The notes under the pieces are model-generated. The model was not told the DNA's origin. It made no database searches and saw nothing but the letters and a program-made list of their open reading frames with translations. The position numbers and the translations under genes were made by a program. This document shows, one piece after another, positions 20,129-29,294 of a stretch of 64,000 nt of DNA. This DNA comes from Nitrosomonas aestuarii (GTDB lineage Bacteria > Pseudomonadota > Gammaproteobacteria > Burkholderiales > Nitrosomonadaceae). The stretch covers positions 124,001 through 188,000 of the forward strand of contig NZ_QAAE01000001.1 in NCBI RefSeq assembly GCF_003046585.1, read 5' to 3'. The stretch's first letter is position 1, and the number at the start of each line of letters is the position of its first letter.

Positions 20129-20141
20129 TTGAATCTCCAGT

Positions 20142-21119
20142 TTATTCGGCTTCGTGTTGGGAAATCATTGAATTTACTTTAAGTGCATATTGGCCATTGA
20201 TGATGCCGTAACGGCACTCCATAACCGGCACACTATTCACTTGCGCTGTCACAGTCTCAGGAATATCAACGGGGATTACATCACCTACCTGCATGCTGAG
20301 AATCTGTTCAAAGGTCACTTTGGCTTGACCCAGGTTTGCAATTAATTCAACTTCGGCCCCTTGTATTTGTTTAGATAACGATCGGACCCAGCGTTTGTCG
20401 ACTTCCATATGATCACCTTGTAAAGTGCTGTAAAGTAAATCACGTATCGGTTCAACCATTGAATAGGGTATGCATATATGAAATTGTCCACCGCTACCAC
20501 CTAAATCAATTTCAAAAGAAACGCAGACGACGACTTCGTTAGGTGTCGCTATAGATGCAAACTGTGGATTCATTTCCGACCGGATATATTCGAATTGAAC
20601 TGAATAAACCGGTTTCCAGGCTTTTTCAAATTCCTCAAAAACCACATTGAGTAATCGTCTGATGATACGTTGTTCGGTTTCAGTGAAATCCCGTCCTTCT
20701 ACACGCGAATGATAGCGACCATCGCCACCAAACAGATTATCTACAATCAAAAAAATCAGGTCGGGCTCGAATACCATTAGAGCGGTGCCGCGCAATGGTT
20801 TCATTTGAATCATGTTGAGATTGGTTGGCACAACCAGATTGCGTATAAACTCACTGAATTTGATTACTTTAACCGGTCCAACCGCGATATCAACCGTTCT
20901 GCGAATAAAGTTAAACAAGCCAATACGCAGTTGACGTGCAAAGCGTTCATTGATGATTTCATAGGTGGGCATGCGCCCCCGAACGATACGCTCTTGTGTT
21001 GCGAGATTATACGTCCGAACCCCGGATTCATTTTCTTCCTGGTTTTCTTCATCCTGTTCGCCATTTGCACTTCTTAATAGTGCATCAACTTCGTCTTGTG
21101 AGAGAAAATCTTCAGCCAT
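20142..21119 (-). CDS. fliM: Flagellar motor switch protein FliM
   Basis: 325 residues. The N-terminal peptide MAEDFLSQDEVDALL is the CheY-binding segment. The middle domain includes PLRGTALMVFEPDLIFLIVDNLFGG, and the C-terminal SpoA domain carries AEVELIANLGQAKVTFEQIL and VMECRYGIINGQYALKV. FliM couples chemotaxis signals to rotation direction in the C-ring. It lies 6 bases after fliL. Confidence 0.97.
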   Translation of the reverse strand: MAEDFLSQDEVDALLRSANGEQDEENQEENESGVRTYNLATQERIVRGRMPTYEIINERFARQLRIGLFNFIRRTVDIAVGPVKVIKFSEFIRNLVVPTNLNMIQMKPLRGTALMVFEPDLIFLIVDNLFGGDGRYHSRVEGRDFTETEQRIIRRLLNVVFEEFEKAWKPVYSVQFEYIRSEMNPQFASIATPNEVVVCVSFEIDLGGSGGQFHICIPYSMVEPIRDLLYSTLQGDHMEVDKRWVRSLSKQIQGAEVELIANLGQAKVTFEQILSMQVGDVIPVDIPETVTAQVNSVPVMECRYGIINGQYALKVNSMISQHEAE

Positions 21120-21125
21120 GATGTT

Positions 21126-21611
21126 TTATTGAATAACAAATGAGGTAAATAAAACTTCCAGTATTGCCTCGCGATGTATTTCAGAATCAAGTGTGTTCCT
21201 TACTTCATCAGTTAATTCAGAACTCAGGAACTGCTTGCCTGCCAGCGTGGAGAGATCTTTTGCTGTTTTGCTGGTCAATATCAAAAGAATTCGATTACGA
21301 ATTTCTGGTATGAGTCGATCTATCTCAATTGACACATCGGTGTCGCGTATTTTTATGGTAAGTCCTAATTGGAGATATTGTCCTTTTTCTTCAGGCTGCA
21401 AATTAACCGTAAAGATGTCGAGTTCTTTGAATGCAGTCGGCATTTTTTTGGTTTGCCCCCGTTCAAATTCATCTTCTTGTTGTCCTTGCATGAAAAACCA
21501 TGCGCCACCTGCACCTGCCCCAATTGCAATGATGGCGACTAAAATCATGATGACCATTCCCTTCTTCCCACTTTTCTTTTCTGTTTTATCTGCGTCTGGT
21601 TTGTCAGCCAT
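21126..21611 (-). CDS. fliL: Flagellar basal body-associated protein FliL
   Basis: 161 residues from the ATG at 21611 (MADKPDADKTEKKSGKKG), chosen because AGGAG lies 10 bases upstream; the frame is open for 42 more codons without a site. One transmembrane helix follows the Lys-rich start (GMVIMILVAIIAIGAGAGGA, about 18-38). The periplasmic domain includes FTVNLQPEEKGQYLQLGLTI and ends with EVLFTSFVIQ. FliL rings surround the stator units. It is the first gene of the minus-strand flagellar operon. Confidence 0.93.
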   Translation of the reverse strand: MADKPDADKTEKKSGKKGMVIMILVAIIAIGAGAGGAWFFMQGQQEDEFERGQTKKMPTAFKELDIFTVNLQPEEKGQYLQLGLTIKIRDTDVSIEIDRLIPEIRNRILLILTSKTAKDLSTLAGKQFLSSELTDEVRNTLDSEIHREAILEVLFTSFVIQ

Positions 21612-21936
21612 ATTACTTTTGCTCCTGAAATTGATGTCATGAATTATGAAATATCCTACTGAAGAACGATATGGTAAATAACAAGCAATTATTATGGCTT
21701 TTTTAAGATACAACCGACTGACAGTAGTGTTTAGCAAGTCGTTAAAAAACTTTCTATGTTGACGTTACGATGTTGGTAACAGGTTCAAAATGTTTGTTTT
21801 TATATAAAGACGGACCAGGTAGTATCAGTTTAATGCGTTGTCCTATATCCAGTTTTTGGAAAATCGGTGTTTTGGCGTGTTTGATGCGTGTCATAATGAT
21901 CATCTGGGGAAATATAATTTTTGCTGGAGTGTCGCT
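21612..21936. other. Divergent intergenic region, fliL / ATP-grasp operon
   Basis: About 325 bases carry the promoters of two divergent operons. I find neither a convincing sigma-54 nor sigma-28 site for fliL. No RNA gene or repeat is seen. Confidence 0.4.
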
Positions 21937-24135
21937 GTGAAAGTTGCTGTTATTTTTAATAAGCGCAAGAATACTGAAGGCGAAGGCGTTATCAATGTTT
22001 TTGGCGCACAAAATCAAGAGACCTATAATCCTGCGACGGTGGAGCGTGTTGCTGCGGCACTTGAACAGGGCGGACATAATGTGCGTGTAATTGATGGCAA
22101 TATTCATGTCATTGAACAGTTGCAGGACTTTATGCCACGCGTGATGCAAGGTGATCAGCCTGGCATGGTGTTCAATATGGCGTATGGCATTCAGGGTGTC
22201 AGCCGCTATACACATATTCCTTCCCTGCTGGAAATGCTCGGTATTCCTTACGTTGGTTCAAGTCCTGCCGGACACGGCATCGCGCTGGACAAAGTGACTA
22301 CTAAAGTGATGATTCAAGCAGCAGGACTTCCGACTGCGCCATATTGGGTATTTCATAATGCAGATCAGATTCAAGGTGATCTTCCTTTCCCTGTCATTAC
22401 AAAACCGAAGATGGAAGCGGTTTCTCTCGGTATTCAGGTAATTCATGATATGAATTCTCTGCGGACAGCAATTACCGGGCTGGTGGCTCAGTTCAAACAA
22501 CCTGTTTTAGTGGAACAGTTTATTCCGGGCAGGGAGTTTGCTGTGGGCCTGTTGGGTAACCACGATCCTGAAGTTCTACCCATCGTGGAAATTGATCTGG
22601 AAGGAGATGCATTTGGTATCCAGAGTCTGGAAGACAAATTGAGAAAACCTAAAAACAAACTCTGCCCGGCACAAATAGATGACAAGCTTGCCAATGAATT
22701 GCGCAGACTTACCAGAGAAACCTTTAAAGTGTTGGGTATTTTTGATTTTTGCCGGGTCGATTTTCGTATGGATGAAGATGGCAACCTGTATATCCTCGAA
22801 TTGAATTCAATGGCCAGCCTGGGTATGACGGGAACTTACGTTTGTGCCGCCAAAGCAGCGGGCTATACCTATGAATCATTGATTAACCGTATGCTGGATG
22901 TGGCGGTGGAACGTTATTTTGGCAAAGAATTTGATGATGCTGCACTCAATCGAGAGGAAGAAACGACTATAACCAGAAAAGATCCGCTGCGCGTCAGACT
23001 CCGGAGTTTTCTGCGCAGTAATATCGGCACGATGGAAGATTATCTGGAAAAAATGGTGGATATCAATTCATTCGTGGAAAATATCGATGGTGTTAATTTG
23101 CTGGGTCGATGGATTTCCAGTCAATTGTCTGGTTCCGGTTTCGATCGGCAGGTATTTTCAATGTCTGAGGTCGGTAATGTACTTTACTTCACGAATCATG
23201 CCGGGGAAGCCAATGATGTTCTGATCGTTGGCAATCTGGATAATCCGGTTGATTATGAGGATTATATTTCGTTTTCTGAAGAACGTGGACGGATTTACGG
23301 AACGGGTGTATCCAGGGGAAAAGGGGGCATTGCAGTACTTTTGGGCGCATTGAAAGCGCTGCGTTATACGCGCACCGTCAAACGCGTGAAAATCGGTCTT
23401 TTATTTATTACCGATGATTCCAAAGGCGGCAGCTCTTCACGGACTATTATGCAGGAACTTTCCGCCAAATCAAATTATGTACTCGGTCTTAATGGCGCCG
23501 GTCTGAGTGGTGAAATTATCACGGCAAGTCTTGGATCAACCTGCTTTAATATCGAAGTTAATCGTACCCGGAGCAAGGTGCGTAATCAGTTTTTTTCGGA
23601 TGAAGATGATCCCGTTTTGTATTGTGCGCAGAAAATCAATCAGTTGAAGAAACTCAATTCTGAAGAAAACAGTGTTTTTGTGACCTTGACCGGGATGGAG
23701 ACACGCGGCAATGAGGATCAACCGGTTTATCATGCCGCGCTCTCTTTTATATTACGGTATCAAAATCCGGAACAGAGCAAAAAAATGGATGTTCAGATTA
23801 TGCGTATTTTTGAACCCAAACCGCATGGATCGGTGCGTGTCAATGTTACCAAGGGTGCGCAAAGAAAGCCTTTTTTGAGTAATAACAGTACGTTGCAGTT
23901 TTATGATCAGATTGAAAAAATCGCCAAGGTTGTTGAGGTTCGCATCAATAAAGAGGAAACGGGTATCACTTCATTATTAGCTAATGTTGCGCCAGGAGTG
24001 CCTGCAGTTGATGGTTTGGGACCGAGGACAGGCGGTTACGGATCCAAAGATGAATATATTGTGCGTGACAGTATGATAGATCGTAGTGTATTACTGGCTT
24101 ATCTGATTTACAAAATCGGTAGACAATTCGGTTGA
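21937..24135 (+). CDS. ATP-grasp ligase (D-Ala-D-Ala ligase-like) fused to degenerate M20 peptidase domain
   Basis: 732 residues from the GTG at 21937 (MKVAVIFNKR), with GGAG 7 bases upstream; an open stretch before it looks non-coding. Residues 1-330 are a Ddl-like ATP-grasp: IPYVGSSPAGHGIALDKVTTK, LVEQFIPGREFAVGLLG, and the Mg/ATP site FCRVDFRMDEDGNLYILELN. After a linker, residues about 370-732 follow the M20 peptidase fold, but the metal motifs are altered: GNLDNPVD for GHxDxVP, GVSRGKGG for GxxDMKGG, and TDDSKGG for the catalytic DEE. The second half is therefore probably not a zinc peptidase. ATP-grasp enzymes join a carboxylate to an amine. It overlaps the next gene by 4 bases. Confidence 0.85.
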   Translation: MKVAVIFNKRKNTEGEGVINVFGAQNQETYNPATVERVAAALEQGGHNVRVIDGNIHVIEQLQDFMPRVMQGDQPGMVFNMAYGIQGVSRYTHIPSLLEMLGIPYVGSSPAGHGIALDKVTTKVMIQAAGLPTAPYWVFHNADQIQGDLPFPVITKPKMEAVSLGIQVIHDMNSLRTAITGLVAQFKQPVLVEQFIPGREFAVGLLGNHDPEVLPIVEIDLEGDAFGIQSLEDKLRKPKNKLCPAQIDDKLANELRRLTRETFKVLGIFDFCRVDFRMDEDGNLYILELNSMASLGMTGTYVCAAKAAGYTYESLINRMLDVAVERYFGKEFDDAALNREEETTITRKDPLRVRLRSFLRSNIGTMEDYLEKMVDINSFVENIDGVNLLGRWISSQLSGSGFDRQVFSMSEVGNVLYFTNHAGEANDVLIVGNLDNPVDYEDYISFSEERGRIYGTGVSRGKGGIAVLLGALKALRYTRTVKRVKIGLLFITDDSKGGSSSRTIMQELSAKSNYVLGLNGAGLSGEIITASLGSTCFNIEVNRTRSKVRNQFFSDEDDPVLYCAQKINQLKKLNSEENSVFVTLTGMETRGNEDQPVYHAALSFILRYQNPEQSKKMDVQIMRIFEPKPHGSVRVNVTKGAQRKPFLSNNSTLQFYDQIEKIAKVVEVRINKEETGITSLLANVAPGVPAVDGLGPRTGGYGSKDEYIVRDSMIDRSVLLAYLIYKIGRQFG

Positions 24136-25766
24136 TGAAACTCGATAAAATTGAAGGGTGTTTCGTTCCCTCCGAGGATGGTAAGTGTGCTGTTGCGCAA
24201 AACGGCATGGTTTCAACTGCTTTTCCGGAAGCGACAGAAGCGGGCGTTGAAATGCTGCGCCGGGGAGGTAACGCCGTTGATGCAGCCTGTGCGGCGGCAT
24301 TTGCACTGGGTGTTTGCGAGCCTCAGGCCAGCGGACTGGGGGGGCAATCGCATGCTATGCTGCATTTTCAGGGAAAGACTGTTGCCATAGACGGTTCAAG
24401 TCGTGTGCCTTCCCTGGCTCACTTGGATCAAATTAGCGATAACAGGGAACTGATCAAAGGGTATCGTGCTACTACCGTGCCCAGTACGCCCGCTGTTTTA
24501 GGCTATTTACATTTTCGCTATGGTTCACTGGATTGGTCAGAAATTCTCGAGCCAGCCATTCAGATAGCATCCGGTGGTTATGCAATTACGCCATTGCAGC
24601 ATCAGTTGCAGCAGCGGGAACTGAAAAAATTTTTAGGTGCTCCCGGACGATCTGGCGCACATTATTTCCTAAAAGATAGCGTACAACCCTATGATGCCGG
24701 CGATATTTTCAAGCAGCCCGACTTGGCCAGATTGCTGGAAAAAATAGCCTGGCATGGTATCAAAGCATTTTATACCGGCGTTGTGGCGGAACAGATAGAT
24801 GAAGATATGCGTCAATATGACGGATTTCTGAGGGCAGAAGATTTGGCATACATCCCCTGGCCAGTGGAAAGAAGGCCGTTACACAGAAATTACCGGAGTG
24901 TCAGAGTATTTACCTGTCCGCCACCTTCAGCGGGTAGAACATTGCTGTTAACACTGCAGATTTTAAAGAATCTTCCAGCCCGTTTTTTACTGGAACGTGA
25001 TCCAAAGTCATTTCATTTTATTGCGGAGGCATTCAGGAAAGCGCTGCTCAATCATAAGGAACGTCCATTTGATCCCAATGTTTATCCGCAATTGCCGGAT
25101 GATAAAAAACTGCTGAGCAGTATTTATGCTAAAAGATTATCGGCATCAATCCGTGATGTGATAGATCCCGATTTGCCCCTGCACGACTTGTATCCCGCAC
25201 AAAGCGACACGACGCATTTATCAGTCATGGATAATCAGGGCAATGCCATCGGGATAACGCAGTCGATTGAGCTTGTGTACGGCTCCAAGGTGGCTGCTGC
25301 GGGCCTGGGATTTTTATATAACAATTACATGAGTTCGCTGGAGTTTAAGGATCCTTCGCATCCTTATTACTTGCGCCCCAATGCGAGGCCCTGGAGTTCT
25401 GTCGCTCCTATTATTTGTTTTTATAAAGATAAATTGTGGATGGTAGCAGGCAGTCCGGGAAGTGAAAGAATTTTTTCTACCATGAGCCAGTTTCTGACAC
25501 ATATGATTGATGGCGATATGCCGATGAGTACAGCGATGATTCATCCCAGGTTTCACTGTTCGGTCGGTGGTACATTGAGCATAGAGGCTGATCGGTTTCC
25601 TGTGGAAGTGCTGGACTATTTGCAATCAGTGGGCTACAAAATGGACCTGCGCGAGCCATATTCATTTTACCTTGGGGCTGTGCATGCGGTGCTCAAATGT
25701 CAGACCAATGAATTATTTCACGGCGTTGCTGAAATTCGAAGGGATGGTTTCGCGGCAGGACTATAA
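24132..25766 (+). CDS. Gamma-glutamyltransferase-family enzyme, cytoplasmic
   Basis: 544 residues. Family features are MLRRGGNAVDAACAAAFALG and EPQASGLGG near the N-terminus. The processing site DTTHLSVMDNQGNAIGITQS has the predicted nucleophile Thr360, which becomes the N-terminus of the small subunit after self-cleavage. AGSPGSERI, near residue 440, is the oxyanion region. Ordinary GGTs are periplasmic, but no signal peptide is seen here, so it should act in the cytosol. GGTs hydrolyse or transfer gamma-glutamyl groups. It is coupled by ATGA overlap to the ATP-grasp gene and followed by an amidohydrolase, pointing to gamma-glutamyl or peptide metabolism other than glutathione salvage. Confidence 0.88.
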   Translation: MMKLDKIEGCFVPSEDGKCAVAQNGMVSTAFPEATEAGVEMLRRGGNAVDAACAAAFALGVCEPQASGLGGQSHAMLHFQGKTVAIDGSSRVPSLAHLDQISDNRELIKGYRATTVPSTPAVLGYLHFRYGSLDWSEILEPAIQIASGGYAITPLQHQLQQRELKKFLGAPGRSGAHYFLKDSVQPYDAGDIFKQPDLARLLEKIAWHGIKAFYTGVVAEQIDEDMRQYDGFLRAEDLAYIPWPVERRPLHRNYRSVRVFTCPPPSAGRTLLLTLQILKNLPARFLLERDPKSFHFIAEAFRKALLNHKERPFDPNVYPQLPDDKKLLSSIYAKRLSASIRDVIDPDLPLHDLYPAQSDTTHLSVMDNQGNAIGITQSIELVYGSKVAAAGLGFLYNNYMSSLEFKDPSHPYYLRPNARPWSSVAPIICFYKDKLWMVAGSPGSERIFSTMSQFLTHMIDGDMPMSTAMIHPRFHCSVGGTLSIEADRFPVEVLDYLQSVGYKMDLREPYSFYLGAVHAVLKCQTNELFHGVAEIRRDGFAAGL

Positions 25767-25788
25767 TATAGGTCTAGGATATCAACTC

Positions 25789-26553
25789 ATGGCGTTATTT
25801 CCGGTTTTACTTTCTATTCCTCATGGAGGCGATCAAATTCCGTCCGAGCTTGTGGCGCATGCGGTTATTTCAAAGCAGGACATGCTGGCTGACAGCGATG
25901 CATTTACGCGCGAGATATATGGTATAAAAAAAGACGTGGCTTTTATTGTCGATACCTCGATTGCACGTATTTATGTGGACTTGAATCGTGCAGCGTCAGA
26001 TTTGCCGCCTGTCAATCCGGACGGCATTATCAAAAGCCAAAGCTGTCACGGTGTGCGGATTTATCGCCATGATTTGTGGCAGAATCAATCACTGGTTAAT
26101 ATTTTGCTGGAAAAGTATTATCACCCCTATCATCAGAAAATACAGACGATACTTGGGCAGCACAACAACCTCGAACTCATGCTCGATTGTCATTCCATGG
26201 AAGCAGTCGGCCCCGTCATTGGCCCTGATCAGGGTATTGAGCGTCCGGCTATTTGCCTGGGCAGCCGTTATGGTCAAAGCTGTGGCCCGTCAATAGTAAA
26301 ACAAATGGCACATGCAATGCGTCGTGCATTTGAACTTAAAGCAGATCAATTAACGATCGATCAACCATTTGCGGGTGGCTATATTACAAAGCATTATGGC
26401 AACAACCCGGTACCTTGTATCCAGATAGAGTTAAACCGCAGGCTCTATCTTGAAAAAGGCTGGCTGGATGAACAAACCGAACAGATCAATACTCAAAAGA
26501 TTACTGAATTACAACAAAAATTCAGGTATGCGCTCGAACTGTTTTTTGCTTGA
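25789..26553 (+). CDS. N-formylglutamate amidohydrolase-like protein
   Basis: 254 residues from the ATG at 25789 (MALFPVLLSIPHGGDQIP); an upstream in-frame start at 25672 would overlap the GGT gene by 95 bases. The SIPHGG motif, VDLNRAASDLPPVNPDG, LMLDCHSM (metal-binding His) and the C-terminal GGYITKHYG and IQIELNRRLYL are diagnostic of the HutG/FGase family, zinc enzymes that cleave N-formyl or N-acyl groups from glutamate or related amino acids. There is no hut gene nearby, so histidine breakdown is unlikely. It is 22 bases after the GGT gene and part of the same operon. Confidence 0.85.
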   Translation: MALFPVLLSIPHGGDQIPSELVAHAVISKQDMLADSDAFTREIYGIKKDVAFIVDTSIARIYVDLNRAASDLPPVNPDGIIKSQSCHGVRIYRHDLWQNQSLVNILLEKYYHPYHQKIQTILGQHNNLELMLDCHSMEAVGPVIGPDQGIERPAICLGSRYGQSCGPSIVKQMAHAMRRAFELKADQLTIDQPFAGGYITKHYGNNPVPCIQIELNRRLYLEKGWLDEQTEQINTQKITELQQKFRYALELFFA

Positions 26554-26891
26554 GCACAATCTCTCCTTTCACTTCAATCCAGAAGACTGATTGAGGCAGT
26601 GATCTATAGAAACGAGTTATTTCATGTACCATGCTGCTGGCGAATAGAGTTGATCAACTTGGATGTTGTGCGTTTTAAGCGTGTCGTCTCCATTACGTAC
26701 ATGATCAGGTACTTGGTTGTTGCGCCGACGCCATCACGACAGTTTGCTCTGACTATGAAGCAGGCGAATGAAAACGTGCCCTATCATCATCAGTGAAAAG
26801 ATGATATCAAGCCGTAAGAATAGTCTGGAGCGGCTTGAATATCGTTGTTATTTTGTGGTTGTTATTGATACATTTTTATATCAATAATTAA
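26554..26891. other. Non-coding gap after the ligase operon
   Basis: About 340 bases between convergent genes. A 65-codon frame (26599-26796) has no ribosome binding site or family features. Nothing else is seen. Confidence 0.4.
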
Positions 26892-27314
26892 CTAAATGAT
26901 TAAATGTGCTGACTTTCCGCTGTCATGATAAACAGGGAAAATCATGACAATTATCTGATGCTTATAAGACACTTTGATGTCGTTGAAATACAACTCGCCC
27001 ATAAACCGAGTGCCGTTCAAACCGATCACTTCAAAACGACGTCCGATACGTGAGAGGAAGCGTAAATATGAATTTATGCGCTTCCCATCTTCCAACAAAT
27101 CAATTTTGGTCAACTGTGGTATTACTTTTGAAACATGCAGTTTGCTTGAGTGTTCTGAATAACCCAGTAATGCCGCGCCTTCTTTATTTGTATTCAGTAT
27201 TATGCCATCGTCTGAAAGCATAAGAATGGCCGGTGTATCTTTGTGTCGATTAACATTATTAACATGCCATTGCCCTTGATTGTCTGTCGTCATTTCTCTC
27301 GTTTGCGTTTTCAT
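26892..27314 (-). CDS. Stand-alone PAS domain protein
   Basis: 140 residues from MKTQTREMTT at 27314, preceded by a perfect AAGGAGGAG. Residues about 35-130 form a single PAS fold (PAILMLSDDGIILNTNKEGA, ALLGY, IGLNGTRFMGELYFNDI). There is no kinase, cyclase or DNA-binding domain, so it would act by binding a ligand or partner. It overlaps the upstream DUF2934 gene by 4 bases, and the pair is divergent from a PAS-containing kinase, a plausible interaction partner. Confidence 0.8.
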   Translation of the reverse strand: MKTQTREMTTDNQGQWHVNNVNRHKDTPAILMLSDDGIILNTNKEGAALLGYSEHSSKLHVSKVIPQLTKIDLLEDGKRINSYLRFLSRIGRRFEVIGLNGTRFMGELYFNDIKVSYKHQIIVMIFPVYHDSGKSAHLII

Positions 27315-27523
27315 TGGTTCTCCTCCTTTTCTGCTGCCAACCAATCATCCAGTTCATGACCGGATGCAAATCCGCGTTCGAGTGCTTTATAGTAAGCTGC
27401 TTCTTTGATGCGCAATTGTGATAGAGACATATCATCAGCACTGGGATCTGTCGTTTTGACGCGTCTAGTAGTTGGTTTTGGATTGATGTTGCTATTTTGA
27501 GGTTTGGTCACTATTGTTTCCAT
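27311..27523 (-). CDS. DUF2934 domain protein
   Basis: 70 residues from METIVTKPQN at 27523, with AAGGAG upstream; the frame is open further back without a site. The C-terminal 40 residues carry the DUF2934 pattern (IKEAAYYKALERGFASGHEL, then DDWLAAEKE). The function of this small domain is unknown. It is translationally coupled (ATGA) to the PAS protein that follows. Confidence 0.75.
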   Translation of the reverse strand: METIVTKPQNSNINPKPTTRRVKTTDPSADDMSLSQLRIKEAAYYKALERGFASGHELDDWLAAEKEENQ

Positions 27524-27740
27524 CCAGGTCTCCTTGTTAAAGACGTAATTCGCTTTATGTCCGAGTAACGGACATGGCTGAAATGTGCGTTTCTGGATTT
27601 TTCTTACGCTGTGTTTTATCTGAGAAAAGTCTACCAAAACGTAAAATAAAAAAATATACGTATTGACACGTACGTGATAACCCTTATATTTGTATCTTGT
27701 GAGATTGTATGGCTAGTCTAAATACGGTGAAATTTCAGTC

Positions 27741-29294
27741 ATGCTTGGTTATGAGGGATCATTTGTGGCGAACAAAAAATCAAATATCGATCACTCATTG
27801 AAGGAACCGCTCTGCGGAGCAGATTGCCGGGAATTGTTCGATACAGTGACGGAACCAATGCTACTTGTGAGCGAGTCGGGACAAATTGTGTTAGCCAACC
27901 CGGCTGCGCAGCAAGTGGTCGGATATGTGCAGAGTGAACTGATTGGATTGAATGTTGAGGAACTCATACCGCTTCGTTTTCGGGAGCATCACCGACAGTA
28001 TCGCAGGCAGTATTTTGCTCAACCACGCAAACGGTCAATGGGTAATGGTGAAGGTCTCGTGCTTTTGAACCGGAGCGGTCAGGAAATTGATGTCGAACTT
28101 GGTTTGAACTCCATAACGTTAAATAAGCAGGTTTACACCTTATTGACATTGAATGTTCTGGTTCAGCACAGCCAAGCTGAAAATGCACTGCGGGAGAGTG
28201 AGGAACGTCTATGGTTAATCAAGCAGTCGGCTGGTGTGGGCGTATTTGATATCGATTGCATGAGGGATAGAGTTTATTGCGATGAACGGATGCGCGAGCT
28301 CTTGTGGTATGAAGCTGATGAAATCATGTCGCTGGAAGCACTTTTAAATAAAATTCATCCTAATGATCGTCCACGGTGTCAGGCAGCACTGGACGAAGCG
28401 GCCAGTCCAGCTAGGGATGGTCTGTGCCGGATAGAGTTTCGGGTTGTACAATCGAAAAATCTTGAGGAGCGCTGGATTGCTGCGTTAGGACAAACACAAT
28501 TTGAAAAGGGCACTGCAAAACGCATTGTTGCCATAGCACGGGATATCACTGAGCGAAAAATGCTCGAACGGACACTTCAGCAGCAACGCAACGAAACTGA
28601 GATGCTGTCTAACCAGCAGATTGCAATTATTACTGCGTCAGCTATCGCCCACGAGCTTAACTCTCCGCTGACCGCAATATCGGCGTATAGCGAAGTTGCG
28701 CAGCGCACTTTGGGCGATGAGATAATCGATCATGACAAACTAAGAGATGCGTTTGCAGGCTGTGTTGATCAGGTGCAGAAAGCCGGTAATAAACTTAGGG
28801 AATTACTCAGTTCTCTCCAGGGCAATGAAGTTGAAACCGAAGCGCTGAACCTTAACCATGTCGTGGAAGACGCGTTAAAACAGGCACGGGGAGATGGTTA
28901 TGGGGAATTTCATCTGATACTTGAGCTGGAATCGAGTCTTTGTACAGTGAAAGCCAATAAGATACAAATCCAGCGTGTTCTTGTGAATTTAATCAGAAAT
29001 GCGGTTGAAGCCATTCGTGCGCAGAGTGTACCTGTTTCAGAAATTACCATTGCAGTAAAAACGCTGGCGAATGAGAGTATGTCGATGTTAACAATCAAGG
29101 ATAATGGGCCGGGTATTGATCGAAATACCATCAGTCGTATATTCGAACCGTTCTTTACAACCAAGCCGACCGGTTTTGGTATGGGTTTGTCTATCAGCCG
29201 TGCGCTGATTGAAGCGAATGGCGGCCAGCTCTGGGTCGATCCTGACTTCCGGCAAGGCGCACAGTTTCACTTTACGCTGCCTTTCGCATCATGA
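27741..29294 (+). CDS. PAS-PAS sensor histidine kinase (FixL-like architecture)
   Basis: 517 residues, no membrane segment. The first PAS domain is at about 29-145 (LFDTVTEPMLLVSESGQIVL), the second at about 150-275 with a PAC end (IVAIARDITERK). The HisKA region has IAHELNSPLTAISAYSEVAQ, with phospho-His at 304. The ATPase domain shows LVNLIRNAVEAI, DNGPGI and FFTTKPTGFGMGLSI. The FixL class pairs PAS sensing with FixJ regulators, exactly as the neighbour here. I see no haem-binding evidence in the PAS domains. Its stop overlaps the regulator start by 4 bases. Confidence 0.92.
   Translation: MLGYEGSFVANKKSNIDHSLKEPLCGADCRELFDTVTEPMLLVSESGQIVLANPAAQQVVGYVQSELIGLNVEELIPLRFREHHRQYRRQYFAQPRKRSMGNGEGLVLLNRSGQEIDVELGLNSITLNKQVYTLLTLNVLVQHSQAENALRESEERLWLIKQSAGVGVFDIDCMRDRVYCDERMRELLWYEADEIMSLEALLNKIHPNDRPRCQAALDEAASPARDGLCRIEFRVVQSKNLEERWIAALGQTQFEKGTAKRIVAIARDITERKMLERTLQQQRNETEMLSNQQIAIITASAIAHELNSPLTAISAYSEVAQRTLGDEIIDHDKLRDAFAGCVDQVQKAGNKLRELLSSLQGNEVETEALNLNHVVEDALKQARGDGYGEFHLILELESSLCTVKANKIQIQRVLVNLIRNAVEAIRAQSVPVSEITIAVKTLANESMSMLTIKDNGPGIDRNTISRIFEPFFTTKPTGFGMGLSISRALIEANGGQLWVDPDFRQGAQFHFTLPFAS

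Noticed and set aside
21754..22215. 153-codon minus-strand frame before fliL
   Set aside because: It overlaps the start of the ATP-grasp gene in antisense, lacks family features, and a coding role would leave no room for the divergent promoters.
26599..26796. 65-codon plus-strand frame
   Set aside because: No ribosome binding site and no protein-like features between convergent genes.
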